Below are positions 1-5,275 of a stretch of DNA of 7,570 nt, in pieces (the stretch's first letter is position 1; each line of letters starts with the position of its first letter). Source of the DNA: Hyphomicrobiales bacterium. Its GTDB lineage: Bacteria > Pseudomonadota > Alphaproteobacteria > Rhizobiales > Devosiaceae. The notes beneath the pieces are model-generated. The model saw nothing but the letters and a program-made list of their open reading frames with translations, was not told where the DNA came from and ran no database searches. The position numbers and the translations under genes are program-made. The DNA lies in NCBI GenBank assembly GCA_015487985.1, contig WFOP01000389.1:1-7570 (forward strand), in the 5' to 3' direction.

Positions 1-788
1 CCCTTCACGCCACGCTCGACAGCGGCGGCAAAATCGGGCACCGCCATATCAACGCTGGTGCTGTCCATTTCGTCAAACCCGGCCATGGAAGTCAGCATGA
101 TTGCGCTGTCCTCCACCGTGCGTGTAATCGGCCCGGCCTGATCCAGCGAAGAAGCAAACGCCACCACCCCCCAGCGCGAACAACGACCATAGGTTGGCTT
201 AATGCCCACCGTGCCGGTAAAGGCTGCCGGCTGACGAATTGACCCTCCGGTGTCGGTGGCCGTTGCCCCGGCACACAGCCAGGCACTAACCGCAGCCGCC
301 GAGCCGCCCGAGGACCCCCCCGGCACCAGATCAGCATTCGAGCCGTCCGCCTTCCATGGATTTTTCACCGCCCCGTAATAGGAACTCTCATTGGAGGAAC
401 CCATGGCAAACTCATCCATGTTCAGCTTGCCCAGCATGACAGCACCATCGCTCCACAGGTTGGCTGTAATTGTGCTTTCATATTCAGGTTTGAACCCGTC
501 CAGTATATGGCTGCCCGCCTGCGTATGGGTGCCCTTGGTGGCAAACAGGTCCTTGATGCCAAGCGGCACCCCTTCAAGCAGCCCCCCGGTTCCAGCGGCC
601 AGTTTCTTATCGCTGGCAGCCGCCATTTCCCGCGCCTGCTCCGCCTCAACCGTGATATAGGCATTCAGGGTCGGGTTGGCGCTTTCAATGGCCCCAAGAT
701 AGGCGTTTGTTACTTCAACTGAGGTAAAATCTTTAGCCTTAAGTCCCTCACGGGTGGCCGCAAGGCTGAGTTTGGTTAAATCGGTCAA
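1..788 (-). CDS. gatA: Glutamyl-/aspartyl-tRNA amidotransferase subunit A, partial (C-terminus off the left edge)
   Basis: GatA is the amidase subunit of cytosolic GatCAB. It releases ammonia from glutamine, which GatB uses to convert Glu-tRNA(Gln) and/or Asp-tRNA(Asn) to the amidated forms. The first 262 residues are visible, against a usual length near 490. The amidase-signature triad is intact: Lys79 in GIKDLF, the cis-Ser159 in GGSSGGS, and nucleophile Ser183 in [10 protein letters not shown], with the family's 24-residue spacing between the two serines. The start is taken as TTG at 788-786, because an in-frame TGA lies two codons upstream and this start places the lysine at 79, as in characterised GatA proteins. 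The TTG overlaps the TGA of the preceding gene as TTGA, behind a weak AAGAAG ribosome site, so translation is probably coupled. The family assignment is very secure; the exact start is an inference. Confidence 0.97.
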   Translation of the reverse strand, partial: MTDLTKLSLAATREGLKAKDFTSVEVTNAYLGAIESANPTLNAYITVEAEQAREMAAASDKKLAAGTGGLLEGVPLGIKDLFATKGTHTQAGSHILDGFKPEYESTITANLWSDGAVMLGKLNMDEFAMGSSNESSYYGAVKNPWKADGSNADLVPGGSSGGSAAAVSAWLCAGATATDTGGSIRQPAAFTGTVGIKPTYGRCSRWGVVAFASSLDQAGPITRTVEDSAIMLTSMAGFDEMDSTSVDMAVPDFAAAVERGVK

Positions 789-1264
789 GGTTCACTTCTT
801 TCAACAAGCATTGTTTCAGTCAGATTATCACACCGGGAGAATAAAAACCGGCTGTCTTCCTCCCCCCGCTCCGGGCCATCTCTGCCCGTAATATAAGGGG
901 AGTTAAATTCAAAACGCATTTGGTTATCCGCGCCGTCCCCGCCATATAAATTCAAGTAGATGCTTTCTTCAAAACCTTCGGATGAATCCCCGCATGTCGC
1001 GGAAATTAAAACAGATTTCCCATCAGTTCCATATGCAAATTCGTTAAAATCACAATAGAATTCAAAGCCGACAAATCCCCCCTCCATGGTGATGATTGCA
1101 ATATCATTGCCAAAAATCGCCCGCGTGCCGATTTCCTCCATCAGGGGGCAGAATTCAGCATTGCTCACCCATACGCCTTCAAACAGTTTGTCCTGTTCTC
1201 CCAGCGCAGGCGATATACCCAGCCCGGCGACCAGCAACAACAGGATTTTCCCCTTGATGCTCAT
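785..1264 (-). CDS. Small secreted four-cysteine protein of unknown function
   Basis: I do not recognise a named family for this 159-residue protein. Residues 1-22 look like a Sec signal peptide: basic MSIKGK, a hydrophobic [10 protein letters not shown] core and probable cleavage after ALG, giving a mature periplasmic protein of about 137 residues. The mature part is acidic and has four cysteines (39, 71, 91, 145), which could form two disulfides. It opens with an FEGVWVS segment and ends near a RC pair, an arrangement I associate with small secreted hypothetical proteins of rhizobia. The ATG overlaps the stop of the acetyltransferase gene as ATGA (1264-1261), with a clear AGGGA ribosome site six bases upstream. 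Its own stop overlaps the gatA start. This makes it a genuine member of the operon, although its biochemical role need not relate to tRNA amidation. Confidence 0.85.
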   Translation of the reverse strand: MSIKGKILLLLVAGLGISPALGEQDKLFEGVWVSNAEFCPLMEEIGTRAIFGNDIAIITMEGGFVGFEFYCDFNEFAYGTDGKSVLISATCGDSSEGFEESIYLNLYGGDGADNQMRFEFNSPYITGRDGPERGEEDSRFLFSRCDNLTETMLVERSEP

Positions 1265-1758
1265 CCCAGTTCCCTGTCAAAAAAAGCCGAATATCCGCTG
1301 TCAGGATAGTCCAGAAACGCCCCACACCGCACAAACCCGTTTCGCTCATACAAGCGCCAGGCCCCCGCATAACCTTCACCAATGCCCGTTTCCAGCTTCA
1401 AACGCGAATGCCCCAACTCTTTTGCCTTGCCAATAATCGCTTCAAGCAACGCCACCCCGACCCGTTGACCGCGCACCGCCGGCAGGGTGAACATGCGTTT
1501 TACTTCCCCCAGTTCTTCCCCCCCGACATTGCCGTGACTCTTGAGCGCGCCAAGCCCCACCGCCGCGCCGCTATCATCCCGGGCAACAAAAACCAGCGTG
1601 TCTTCACCCGCCATTTCCTGAGCATTCATTTTGAATTGAAACTCAACAGGAGACAAAGGCAACAGATGCGCATTCAGCCCCTCAATCAGCGCTCGCACAT
1701 CGTCCTGCAATGGCGTTTCAACGCTGACAGAAACAGGGCAAACACAAACCGCCATCAC
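1261..1758 (-). CDS. GNAT-family N-acetyltransferase
   Basis: This is a predicted cytosolic acetyl-CoA-dependent N-acetyltransferase of 165 residues, a typical length for a single GNAT domain. The acetyl-CoA pyrophosphate-binding motif A is visible: beta strand GEVKRMFTLP (84-93) followed by RGQRVGVALL (96-105), which fits the Q/R-x-x-G-x-G/A signature. Helix 3 follows, then LKLETG (120-125) and the C-terminal AWRLYERNGF (133-142), which is the usual Y-x-x-x-G-F element of motif B. The acceptor cannot be told from sequence. The gene begins two bases after the gatC stop, either at GTG 1758 (used here) or at the adjacent ATG 1755. There is no strong ribosome site, so it probably depends on translation of gatC. 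Its TGA overlaps the next start. GNAT genes do occur near gatCA in related bacteria, but here one lies between the two subunit genes. Confidence 0.92.
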   Translation of the reverse strand: MMAVCVCPVSVSVETPLQDDVRALIEGLNAHLLPLSPVEFQFKMNAQEMAGEDTLVFVARDDSGAAVGLGALKSHGNVGGEELGEVKRMFTLPAVRGQRVGVALLEAIIGKAKELGHSRLKLETGIGEGYAGAWRLYERNGFVRCGAFLDYPDSGYSAFFDRELG

Positions 1759-1760
1759 AG

Positions 1761-2048
1761 CTACTCGACAACCTTTGGCACCATAAAGAAATTATCTTCG
1801 CTCAAGGGGGCATTGGAAACGATTTTTTCAGGATGGCCGCCAAGGTTAACTTCATCCTTGCGCATGCGCTGGGTCATGGGGGTTACCGAAGTCATCGGCT
1901 CCACACCCTCAACATCCACTTCATTAAGCTGTTCAACAAATCCTAAAATGGCGTTCAACTCACCCGCATAGGTTTCAACTTCGCTTTCTTCAATTTTAAT
2001 TCGAGCCAAATGCCCAATGCGGCGCACAATTTTTGCATCAACTGACAT
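1761..2048 (-). CDS. gatC: Glutamyl-/aspartyl-tRNA amidotransferase subunit C
   Basis: GatC is the small subunit of GatCAB. It wraps around the GatA-GatB interface and stabilises the complex. The protein is 95 residues, the normal length. Recognisable parts are the N-terminal helix with RRIGHLARI, the middle [12 protein letters not shown] segment, the VEPMTSVTP motif, the RKDEV element and the C-terminal [13 protein letters not shown], which is highly typical of alphaproteobacterial GatC. The start at ATG 2048 is preferred over an upstream in-frame ATG at 2120 because the family begins with a short MSVD-like N-terminus. It also has an AAGGA ribosome site (2062-2058) nine bases upstream. It leads the compact run gatC, GNAT, secreted protein, gatA. 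Confidence is very high for function and high for the start. Confidence 0.97.
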   Translation of the reverse strand: MSVDAKIVRRIGHLARIKIEESEVETYAGELNAILGFVEQLNEVDVEGVEPMTSVTPMTQRMRKDEVNLGGHPEKIVSNAPLSEDNFFMVPKVVE

Positions 2049-2072
2049 AAATATATTTCCTTGAAACCAAAC

Positions 2073-2086
2073 GGCGAAGCTTCGCC
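2073..2086. repeat. 14-bp perfect palindrome in the gatC leader
   Basis: The bases GGCGAAGCTTCGCC read the same on both strands. They lie 24 bases upstream of the gatC start and about 10 bases upstream of its ribosome site. In RNA this would make a short GC stem with a four-base loop; as DNA it could be an operator half-site pair. No known binding site is matched, and function is not established. Confidence 0.5.
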
Positions 2087-2101
2087 TTTCATCGGATATT
2101 C

Positions 2102-2130
2102 TCTTAGCAATGCCTGACACGCTCTTGCAA
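2102..2130 (-). promoter_or_regulatory. Candidate sigma-70 promoter for the gatC operon
   Basis: On the minus strand TTGCAA (2130-2125) is followed after 17 bases by CTAAGA (2107-2102). The -35 box in context, CTTGCA, resembles the alphaproteobacterial CTTGAC form; the -10 box is weak. The predicted transcript would begin near 2095 and carry the palindrome at 2073-2086 in its leader. The spacing and location are right, but the match is modest. Confidence 0.3.
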
Positions 2131-2151
2131 GGGATTTAGCACTTTTGAAAG

Positions 2152-2176
2152 GCCCCGACTAATCCTCAATCGGGGC
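2152..2176 (-). terminator. Hairpin at the end of the small secreted-protein gene, possible weak terminator
   Basis: GCCCCGA (2152-2158) and TCGGGGC (2170-2176) form a perfect 7-bp GC-rich stem with an 11-base loop that contains the TAG stop codon of the 2389-2159 gene. On the minus strand the stem is followed by CTTTCAAAAG, only a broken T run. It could act as a weak intrinsic terminator or as an RNA end-stabiliser, separating this gene from the gatC promoter downstream. It lacks T bases in the plus direction. Confidence 0.4.
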
Positions 2177-2389
2177 AAAAATACTACAGACCTTATTGGG
2201 GTAGGCCCATGCCTCATACCGGCTGACCGTTTCAAACATGCTCAGCCCGCTGACATATCGGCATTTGAGCGCAGTGGTGCCCAATTGCGTGGCTTTACTT
2301 TGCCAAACCAGCACCCCCTGCCCGCTCACAATCGGAACAGCCACAAAAACCGCCCCCGCCAACACAAATATCAACAATAAAATTCGCAT
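2159..2389 (-). CDS. Small secreted or membrane-anchored two-cysteine protein, unknown function
   Basis: This 76-residue protein is not a family I can name. Residues 1-22 form a strongly hydrophobic signal peptide or single membrane anchor (MRILLLIFVLAGAVFVAVP, then VSG). The short remainder holds two cysteines, Cys43 in LKCRY and Cys68 in KVCSIF, which could form one disulfide outside the cytoplasm. The pattern of an LKCRY-like strand, a polar stretch and a C-terminal Cys followed by a hydrophobic pair resembles small orphan exported proteins common in rhizobia. The ATG at 2389 has no good ribosome site (TTATTATTTATCC precedes it). It lies divergent from ruvX across a 130-bp gap and upstream of gatC on the same strand. 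The stop codon sits in the loop of a GC hairpin. It is probably real, given the signal-like N-terminus and the paired cysteines. Confidence 0.72.
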   Translation of the reverse strand: MRILLLIFVLAGAVFVAVPIVSGQGVLVWQSKATQLGTTALKCRYVSGLSMFETVSRYEAWAYPNKVCSIFAPIED

Positions 2390-2519
2390 GGATAAATAAT
2401 AAACGATTCGTTCTGAATTCGATATTGGCCTTAAACCAAACCGGTATCATGAGATTGAGCAGAACATTCAACCATCAAATCAATGGACCAAACGCATCAT
2501 CACTGATAAGGCCATGCTT

Positions 2520-3008
2520 ATGCAAACCGAACCCGCCAAATCAAAATCAACACCCCAAGACAGCATAAACTCAACTGCCCACCTGCCCCCCTCGGGGCGG
2601 TTGATGGGGCTGGACCTTGGCACGAAAACCATTGGCGTTGCCATTTCCGATGGATTGCGCCTGACCGCGACACCCCTTGAAACCATCAAACGCAAAAAGT
2701 TCACCATCGACGCCGACCGGATTTGTGAAATCATTTCTGAAAATCAGATTGCGGGCATCATTCTTGGCCTGCCCCTGAATATGGATGGCTCCGAAGGCCC
2801 GCGCGCGCAATCAACCAGGGCCTTTGCCCGCAACCTGAAAACAAGAACAGATTTGCCCATTGCGTTCTGGGATGAACGCCTGTCCACTTCCGCCGTGACC
2901 CGCACCCTGATTCAAGCGGATGTGTCGCGCGCCAAAAGAACGCAGGTGGTTGATAAACTCGCCGCCAGTTTTATCCTTCAAGGGGTGCTTGATCGACTTG
3001 GCACCTGA
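2520..3008 (+). CDS. ruvX: Putative pre-16S rRNA nuclease / Holliday junction resolvase-like protein
   Basis: RuvX (YqgF family) is an RNase H-fold nuclease of the cytosol, implicated in 16S rRNA 5'-end maturation and historically called a Holliday junction resolvase. Numbering from the ATG at 2520 gives 162 residues, within the family range. The core strand GLDLGTKTIGVAISD holds the first catalytic aspartate (Asp32). It is followed by GLPLNMDGSEGPRAQ, the DERLST motif and the C-terminal VDKLAASFILQ with the last aspartate (Asp145). About 25 residues of polar N-terminal extension precede the fold. ATG 2520 is preferred to the in-frame ATG at 2514 because AAGG (2508-2511) is eight bases from the former and only two from the latter. 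It is divergent from the small secreted gene and gatC, as expected in rhizobial-type genomes. Family confidence is very high; the start is moderately sure. Confidence 0.95.
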   Translation: MQTEPAKSKSTPQDSINSTAHLPPSGRLMGLDLGTKTIGVAISDGLRLTATPLETIKRKKFTIDADRICEIISENQIAGIILGLPLNMDGSEGPRAQSTRAFARNLKTRTDLPIAFWDERLSTSAVTRTLIQADVSRAKRTQVVDKLAASFILQGVLDRLGT

Positions 3009-3232
3009 GGCAAAATAAAGTTTTGGCAAAATCCGAAATTTTTGCTGTCATTCCTGAAAGTTTCACAGTGATTCTACCATGTGGATTCTACGCTATCTCT
3101 ATCAGTGGTTTTTCCAATGATTCTTCGGTGATCCTTTTTTAGTTTTTGCCGTTCTGCTTCCGCCTTTTATTCCTCGCTGTTACTCGCCTGCTATTTTTTT
3201 CTGAATTGCCGCCACAACCGAAATAATCAATC
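3009..3232. other. T-rich intergenic region with short repeats and GANTC sites
   Basis: This 224-bp gap separates ruvX from the permease gene. It holds two near-copies of GTG(G)ATTCTAC (3068-3077 and 3081-3091) and a related ATTCTTC (3120-3126), so three GANTC methylation sites fall within 54 bp. An imperfect hairpin, ATCAGTGG-TTTTT-CCAATGAT (3101-3121), is followed about 11 bases later by a CCTTTTTT run (3133-3140), which is not a canonical terminator. A weak promoter-like pair, TTGCCG (3146-3151) and TATTCC (3168-3173), has 16-base spacing. The plus strand from 3133 to 3200 is rich in T and C. No convincing gene is present. Confidence 0.5.
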
Positions 3233-4171
3233 ATGCTCATTGTATTTTCATCCCTGCTGCCGATTTTTGCCCTTATCGTCCTTGGTTTTACCTTGCGCAA
3301 ATCCGGTCTTGTCCCCTCAGAACAATGGCGCGGCGTCGAGATGATTTCATTCTGGCTCCTGTTCCCCGCCCTCCTGATTACCACCCTTGCCCGCGCGGAT
3401 ATGGCCTTTGATGAGCTTACCTCCTTTGGCATCGCCTTGTTCACAATGGTGGTGATTGTTTCTGTTCTGATTTGGCTGTTGCGGCGCCCCTTGCGCGACA
3501 TCGGGCATGTGCGCGGCCCCGCATTTACGACTATTTTTCAGACCACAACCCGCTGGCACGGCTTCATCGCGCTGGCGGTTGTCGACAAGCTTTATGGCGT
3601 TCCCGGACTGGCGGTTCTGGCCATCGCATTCGTGGTAATGGTCCCCTTCCTTAACGTTATAAACATACTGGTTTTAGCCACCTATGCCGGCAAAACAAAA
3701 CCCACATTTGCGCTGATCGCGGGGGCACTTTTACGGAATCCGCTACTTTGGGGCATAACAATTGGCATATTTATCAAGGTATTAGGCATAGAACTGCCAG
3801 AACCTTTATTTGTTTCCCTTGATCTTTTGGGCCGGGCAGCTCTTGGGGTTTCTCTGCTGGCACTTGGTGCGGGCCTGAGTTGGAAAGCCATGAAGACCTC
3901 CGGCAAGGAAGTGGTTTTTTCAACTGTTATAAAATTGCTGTTCACCCCCCTTCTGGCCGCCGGGCTGGCGTTGGCCTTTGATATTACTGGCACCCAGTTC
4001 ATCATCATGGTAATTGCCGCCTCGGTTCCCACCGCCGTCAACGGCTACATACTGGCCCGCGCCATGGGGGGCGACACTGAACTCTATGCCGCCACCTCCA
4101 CAGCACAGGTTTTGATATCGTTCATAACCATGCCCATCGTGATTTATTTCGCCATGAACTTCGCACAATAA
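3233..4171 (+). CDS. AEC-family (auxin efflux carrier-like) permease
   Basis: This is a predicted inner-membrane secondary transporter of the AEC family (TC 2.A.69), bacterial members of which export or import small organic acids such as malate or malonate. The 312 residues match the family's usual length and give about ten hydrophobic segments, roughly 3-22, 36-53, 64-83, 100-118, 123-150, 158-185, 193-213, 226-250, 254-275 and 288-308. The N-terminus LLPIFALIVLGFTLRKSG, then LLFPALL (42-48), and the late SVPTAVNGYILA (264-275) with LYAATSTAQVLI (284-295) are characteristic of the family. The substrate cannot be told. The start ATG 3233 fits the family N-terminus but has only a poor ribosome site. 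A gene of this type commonly sits between ruvX and pyrB in rhizobial genomes, so its position looks ancestral rather than acquired. Confidence 0.92.
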   Translation: MLIVFSSLLPIFALIVLGFTLRKSGLVPSEQWRGVEMISFWLLFPALLITTLARADMAFDELTSFGIALFTMVVIVSVLIWLLRRPLRDIGHVRGPAFTTIFQTTTRWHGFIALAVVDKLYGVPGLAVLAIAFVVMVPFLNVINILVLATYAGKTKPTFALIAGALLRNPLLWGITIGIFIKVLGIELPEPLFVSLDLLGRAALGVSLLALGAGLSWKAMKTSGKEVVFSTVIKLLFTPLLAAGLALAFDITGTQFIIMVIAASVPTAVNGYILARAMGGDTELYAATSTAQVLISFITMPIVIYFAMNFAQ

Positions 4172-4189
4172 ATTTCACGCAATAAATTT
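4162..4189. repeat. Imperfect 14-bp tandem duplication spanning the permease stop codon
   Basis: Units at 4162-4175 and 4176-4189 match at 12 of 14 positions and share CAATAAATTT. The first unit contains the permease TAA stop. It may be a small slippage duplication or a pair of AT-rich binding half-sites upstream of the pyrB promoter. No known operator is recognised. Confidence 0.45.
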
Positions 4190-4208
4190 GCTACCTGACA
4201 CAAAACCC

Positions 4209-4237
4209 TTGGCACAACGCCATCGGTGCGCTAGACC
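4209..4237 (+). promoter_or_regulatory. Candidate sigma-70 promoter for pyrB-pyrC-plsY-dprA
   Basis: TTGGCA (4209-4214) and TAGACC (4232-4237) are separated by exactly 17 bases. With neighbouring bases they read CTTGGC and CTAGAC, close to the alphaproteobacterial CTTGAC and CTATAT forms. Transcription would start near 4244, leaving a leader of about 20 bases that carries the pyrB ribosome site AAAGG (4254-4258), six bases from the ATG. Such a short leader leaves no room for a PyrR-type or pseudo-leader attenuator, so pyrimidine control at this site would have to act on initiation. Confidence 0.45.
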
Positions 4238-4264
4238 CTGATAAATCGGGGGCAAAGGCATTTC

Positions 4265-5275
4265 ATGTCTGAACAAAAGACACATCTCTCAAGTGCAGTC
4301 AGCGCACAAAACATCGGCGCAAACATACCATTTCCGCACACCCATTTGCTTGGTATTTCTCAGTTAGATCAATACGATATAGAAAACCTGCTCAATCGTT
4401 CCGACGCCATGGTGCCCATATCGCGCCAGCCCAAAAAGACCCTGCCCACCCTCGCGGGCAAAACACAGATCAACCTGTTTTTTGAAAACTCTACCCGCAC
4501 CCAGGCCAGCTTTGAAATCGCCGGCAAGCGCCTTGGGGCAACCGTCGTCAACATGTCGGTCAAAACCTCCTCGGTGGCAAAAGGGGAAACCCTCATCGAC
4601 ACCGCCACCACTTTGAACGCCATGCAGCCCGACGTAATTGTAGTGCGCCATTCATCCGCCGGTGCGGTGGAGCTTCTTTCGCAAAAAGTGGGCTGTTCGG
4701 TGATAAACGCCGGCGATGGCGCCCACGAACACCCCACCCAGGCCCTGCTTGACGCCCTCACCATTCGCCACCACAAACAGCGCATTTCCGGCCTGACGAT
4801 CGCCATTTGCGGCGATATTGCCAACTCGCGCGTTGCCCGCTCAAACCTGCTTTTACTCGGCGCCATGAACGTGCGCACGCGGGTCATTGCCCCCCGGACA
4901 TTGCTCCCCTCGGGCATTGAAAATCTGGCTACTGAAGTATTCACATCCATGCAAGAGGGCCTGAAAGACGTTGATGTTGTGATGATGTTGCGCCTGCAAC
5001 ACGAACGACAGTCCGACACCTCAAACAAGCTGCCCATCACCCCCTCCATCCGCGAATATTATCGCTTTTATGGCCTTGATGCCGAAAAACTCGCCCACGC
5101 AAAACCCGACGTCATCGTCATGCACCCCGGCCCCATGAACCGGGGTGTCGAGATTGACCCCGCCATTGCAGACGGCCCCCGCTCCGTCATCACGGAACAG
5201 GTGGAAATGGGGGTTGCCGTGCGCATGGCGGTGCTGGATTCGCTTCTGAATAAGGGAGAGAAAACAATTGCTTAA
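4265..5275 (+). CDS. pyrB: Aspartate transcarbamoylase catalytic subunit
   Basis: PyrB condenses carbamoyl phosphate and aspartate to N-carbamoyl-aspartate, the committed step of pyrimidine synthesis, in the cytosol. The protein is 336 residues. All key motifs are present: the carbamoyl-phosphate loop ENSTRT (74-79), the mobile loop SSVAKGE (102-108) that reaches into the neighbouring active site, HEHPTQ (154-159), [12 protein letters not shown] (183-194), the aspartate-binding RLQHER (243-248) and HPGPMNRG (287-294). A polar N-terminal extension of about 25 residues precedes the fold, as in other PyrB proteins paired with a PyrC homologue. The ATG has an AAAGG site six bases upstream. The gene overlaps pyrC by eight bases. 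No pyrI regulatory subunit is present in the window, consistent with a PyrB-PyrC-type assembly. Function is very secure. Confidence 0.98.
   Translation: MSEQKTHLSSAVSAQNIGANIPFPHTHLLGISQLDQYDIENLLNRSDAMVPISRQPKKTLPTLAGKTQINLFFENSTRTQASFEIAGKRLGATVVNMSVKTSSVAKGETLIDTATTLNAMQPDVIVVRHSSAGAVELLSQKVGCSVINAGDGAHEHPTQALLDALTIRHHKQRISGLTIAICGDIANSRVARSNLLLLGAMNVRTRVIAPRTLLPSGIENLATEVFTSMQEGLKDVDVVMMLRLQHERQSDTSNKLPITPSIREYYRFYGLDAEKLAHAKPDVIVMHPGPMNRGVEIDPAIADGPRSVITEQVEMGVAVRMAVLDSLLNKGEKTIA
5252..5258 (+). promoter_or_regulatory. Strong ribosome binding site that fixes the TTG start of pyrC
   Basis: AAGGGAG lies inside the end of pyrB, nine bases before the TTG at 5268 if measured from its last G. 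It is the strongest Shine-Dalgarno-like sequence in the window and supports TTG as a true start rather than a later codon. Confidence 0.7.

Noticed and set aside
391..660. Plus-strand open frame opposite gatA
   Set aside because: gatA's catalytic motifs lie on the other strand through this interval; the plus-strand frame is a shadow.
1408..1971. 187-codon open frame on the plus strand opposite the GNAT gene and gatC
   Set aside because: It is the antisense of two clear protein families, its translation is rich in Arg, His, Gln and Pro with no motif, and it has no ribosome site. It is a by-product of the codon bias of the minus-strand genes.
2049..2120. Longer gatC N-terminus from ATG 2120
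   Set aside because: It would add 24 non-conserved residues running through the palindrome and ribosome site; ATG 2048 gives the normal 95-residue GatC.
2401..2513. LexA (SOS) operator upstream of ruvX
   Set aside because: GTTC and GAAC occur, but no copy has the partner half-site at the seven-base spacing of the alphaproteobacterial LexA box.
3101..3140. Intrinsic terminator for ruvX
   Set aside because: The hairpin at 3101-3121 has a mismatch and an A/T-rich stem, and the T run starts about 11 bases too late for a standard terminator.
3139..3501. 120-codon minus-strand frame entering the T-rich gap before the permease
   Set aside because: The product is Arg/Lys/Ser/Thr-rich low-complexity sequence produced by the antisense of a membrane-protein gene and a T-rich tract. 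It has no ribosome site or homology that I recognise.
4172..4264. Riboswitch or attenuator before pyrB
   Set aside because: Only 93 bases are available, the predicted leader is about 20 bases, and no leader peptide, anti-terminator pair or T run is visible.
4369..5049. 226-codon open frame on the minus strand opposite pyrB
   Set aside because: pyrB on the plus strand carries every conserved ATCase motif across the same bases; the antisense product has no recognisable domain.
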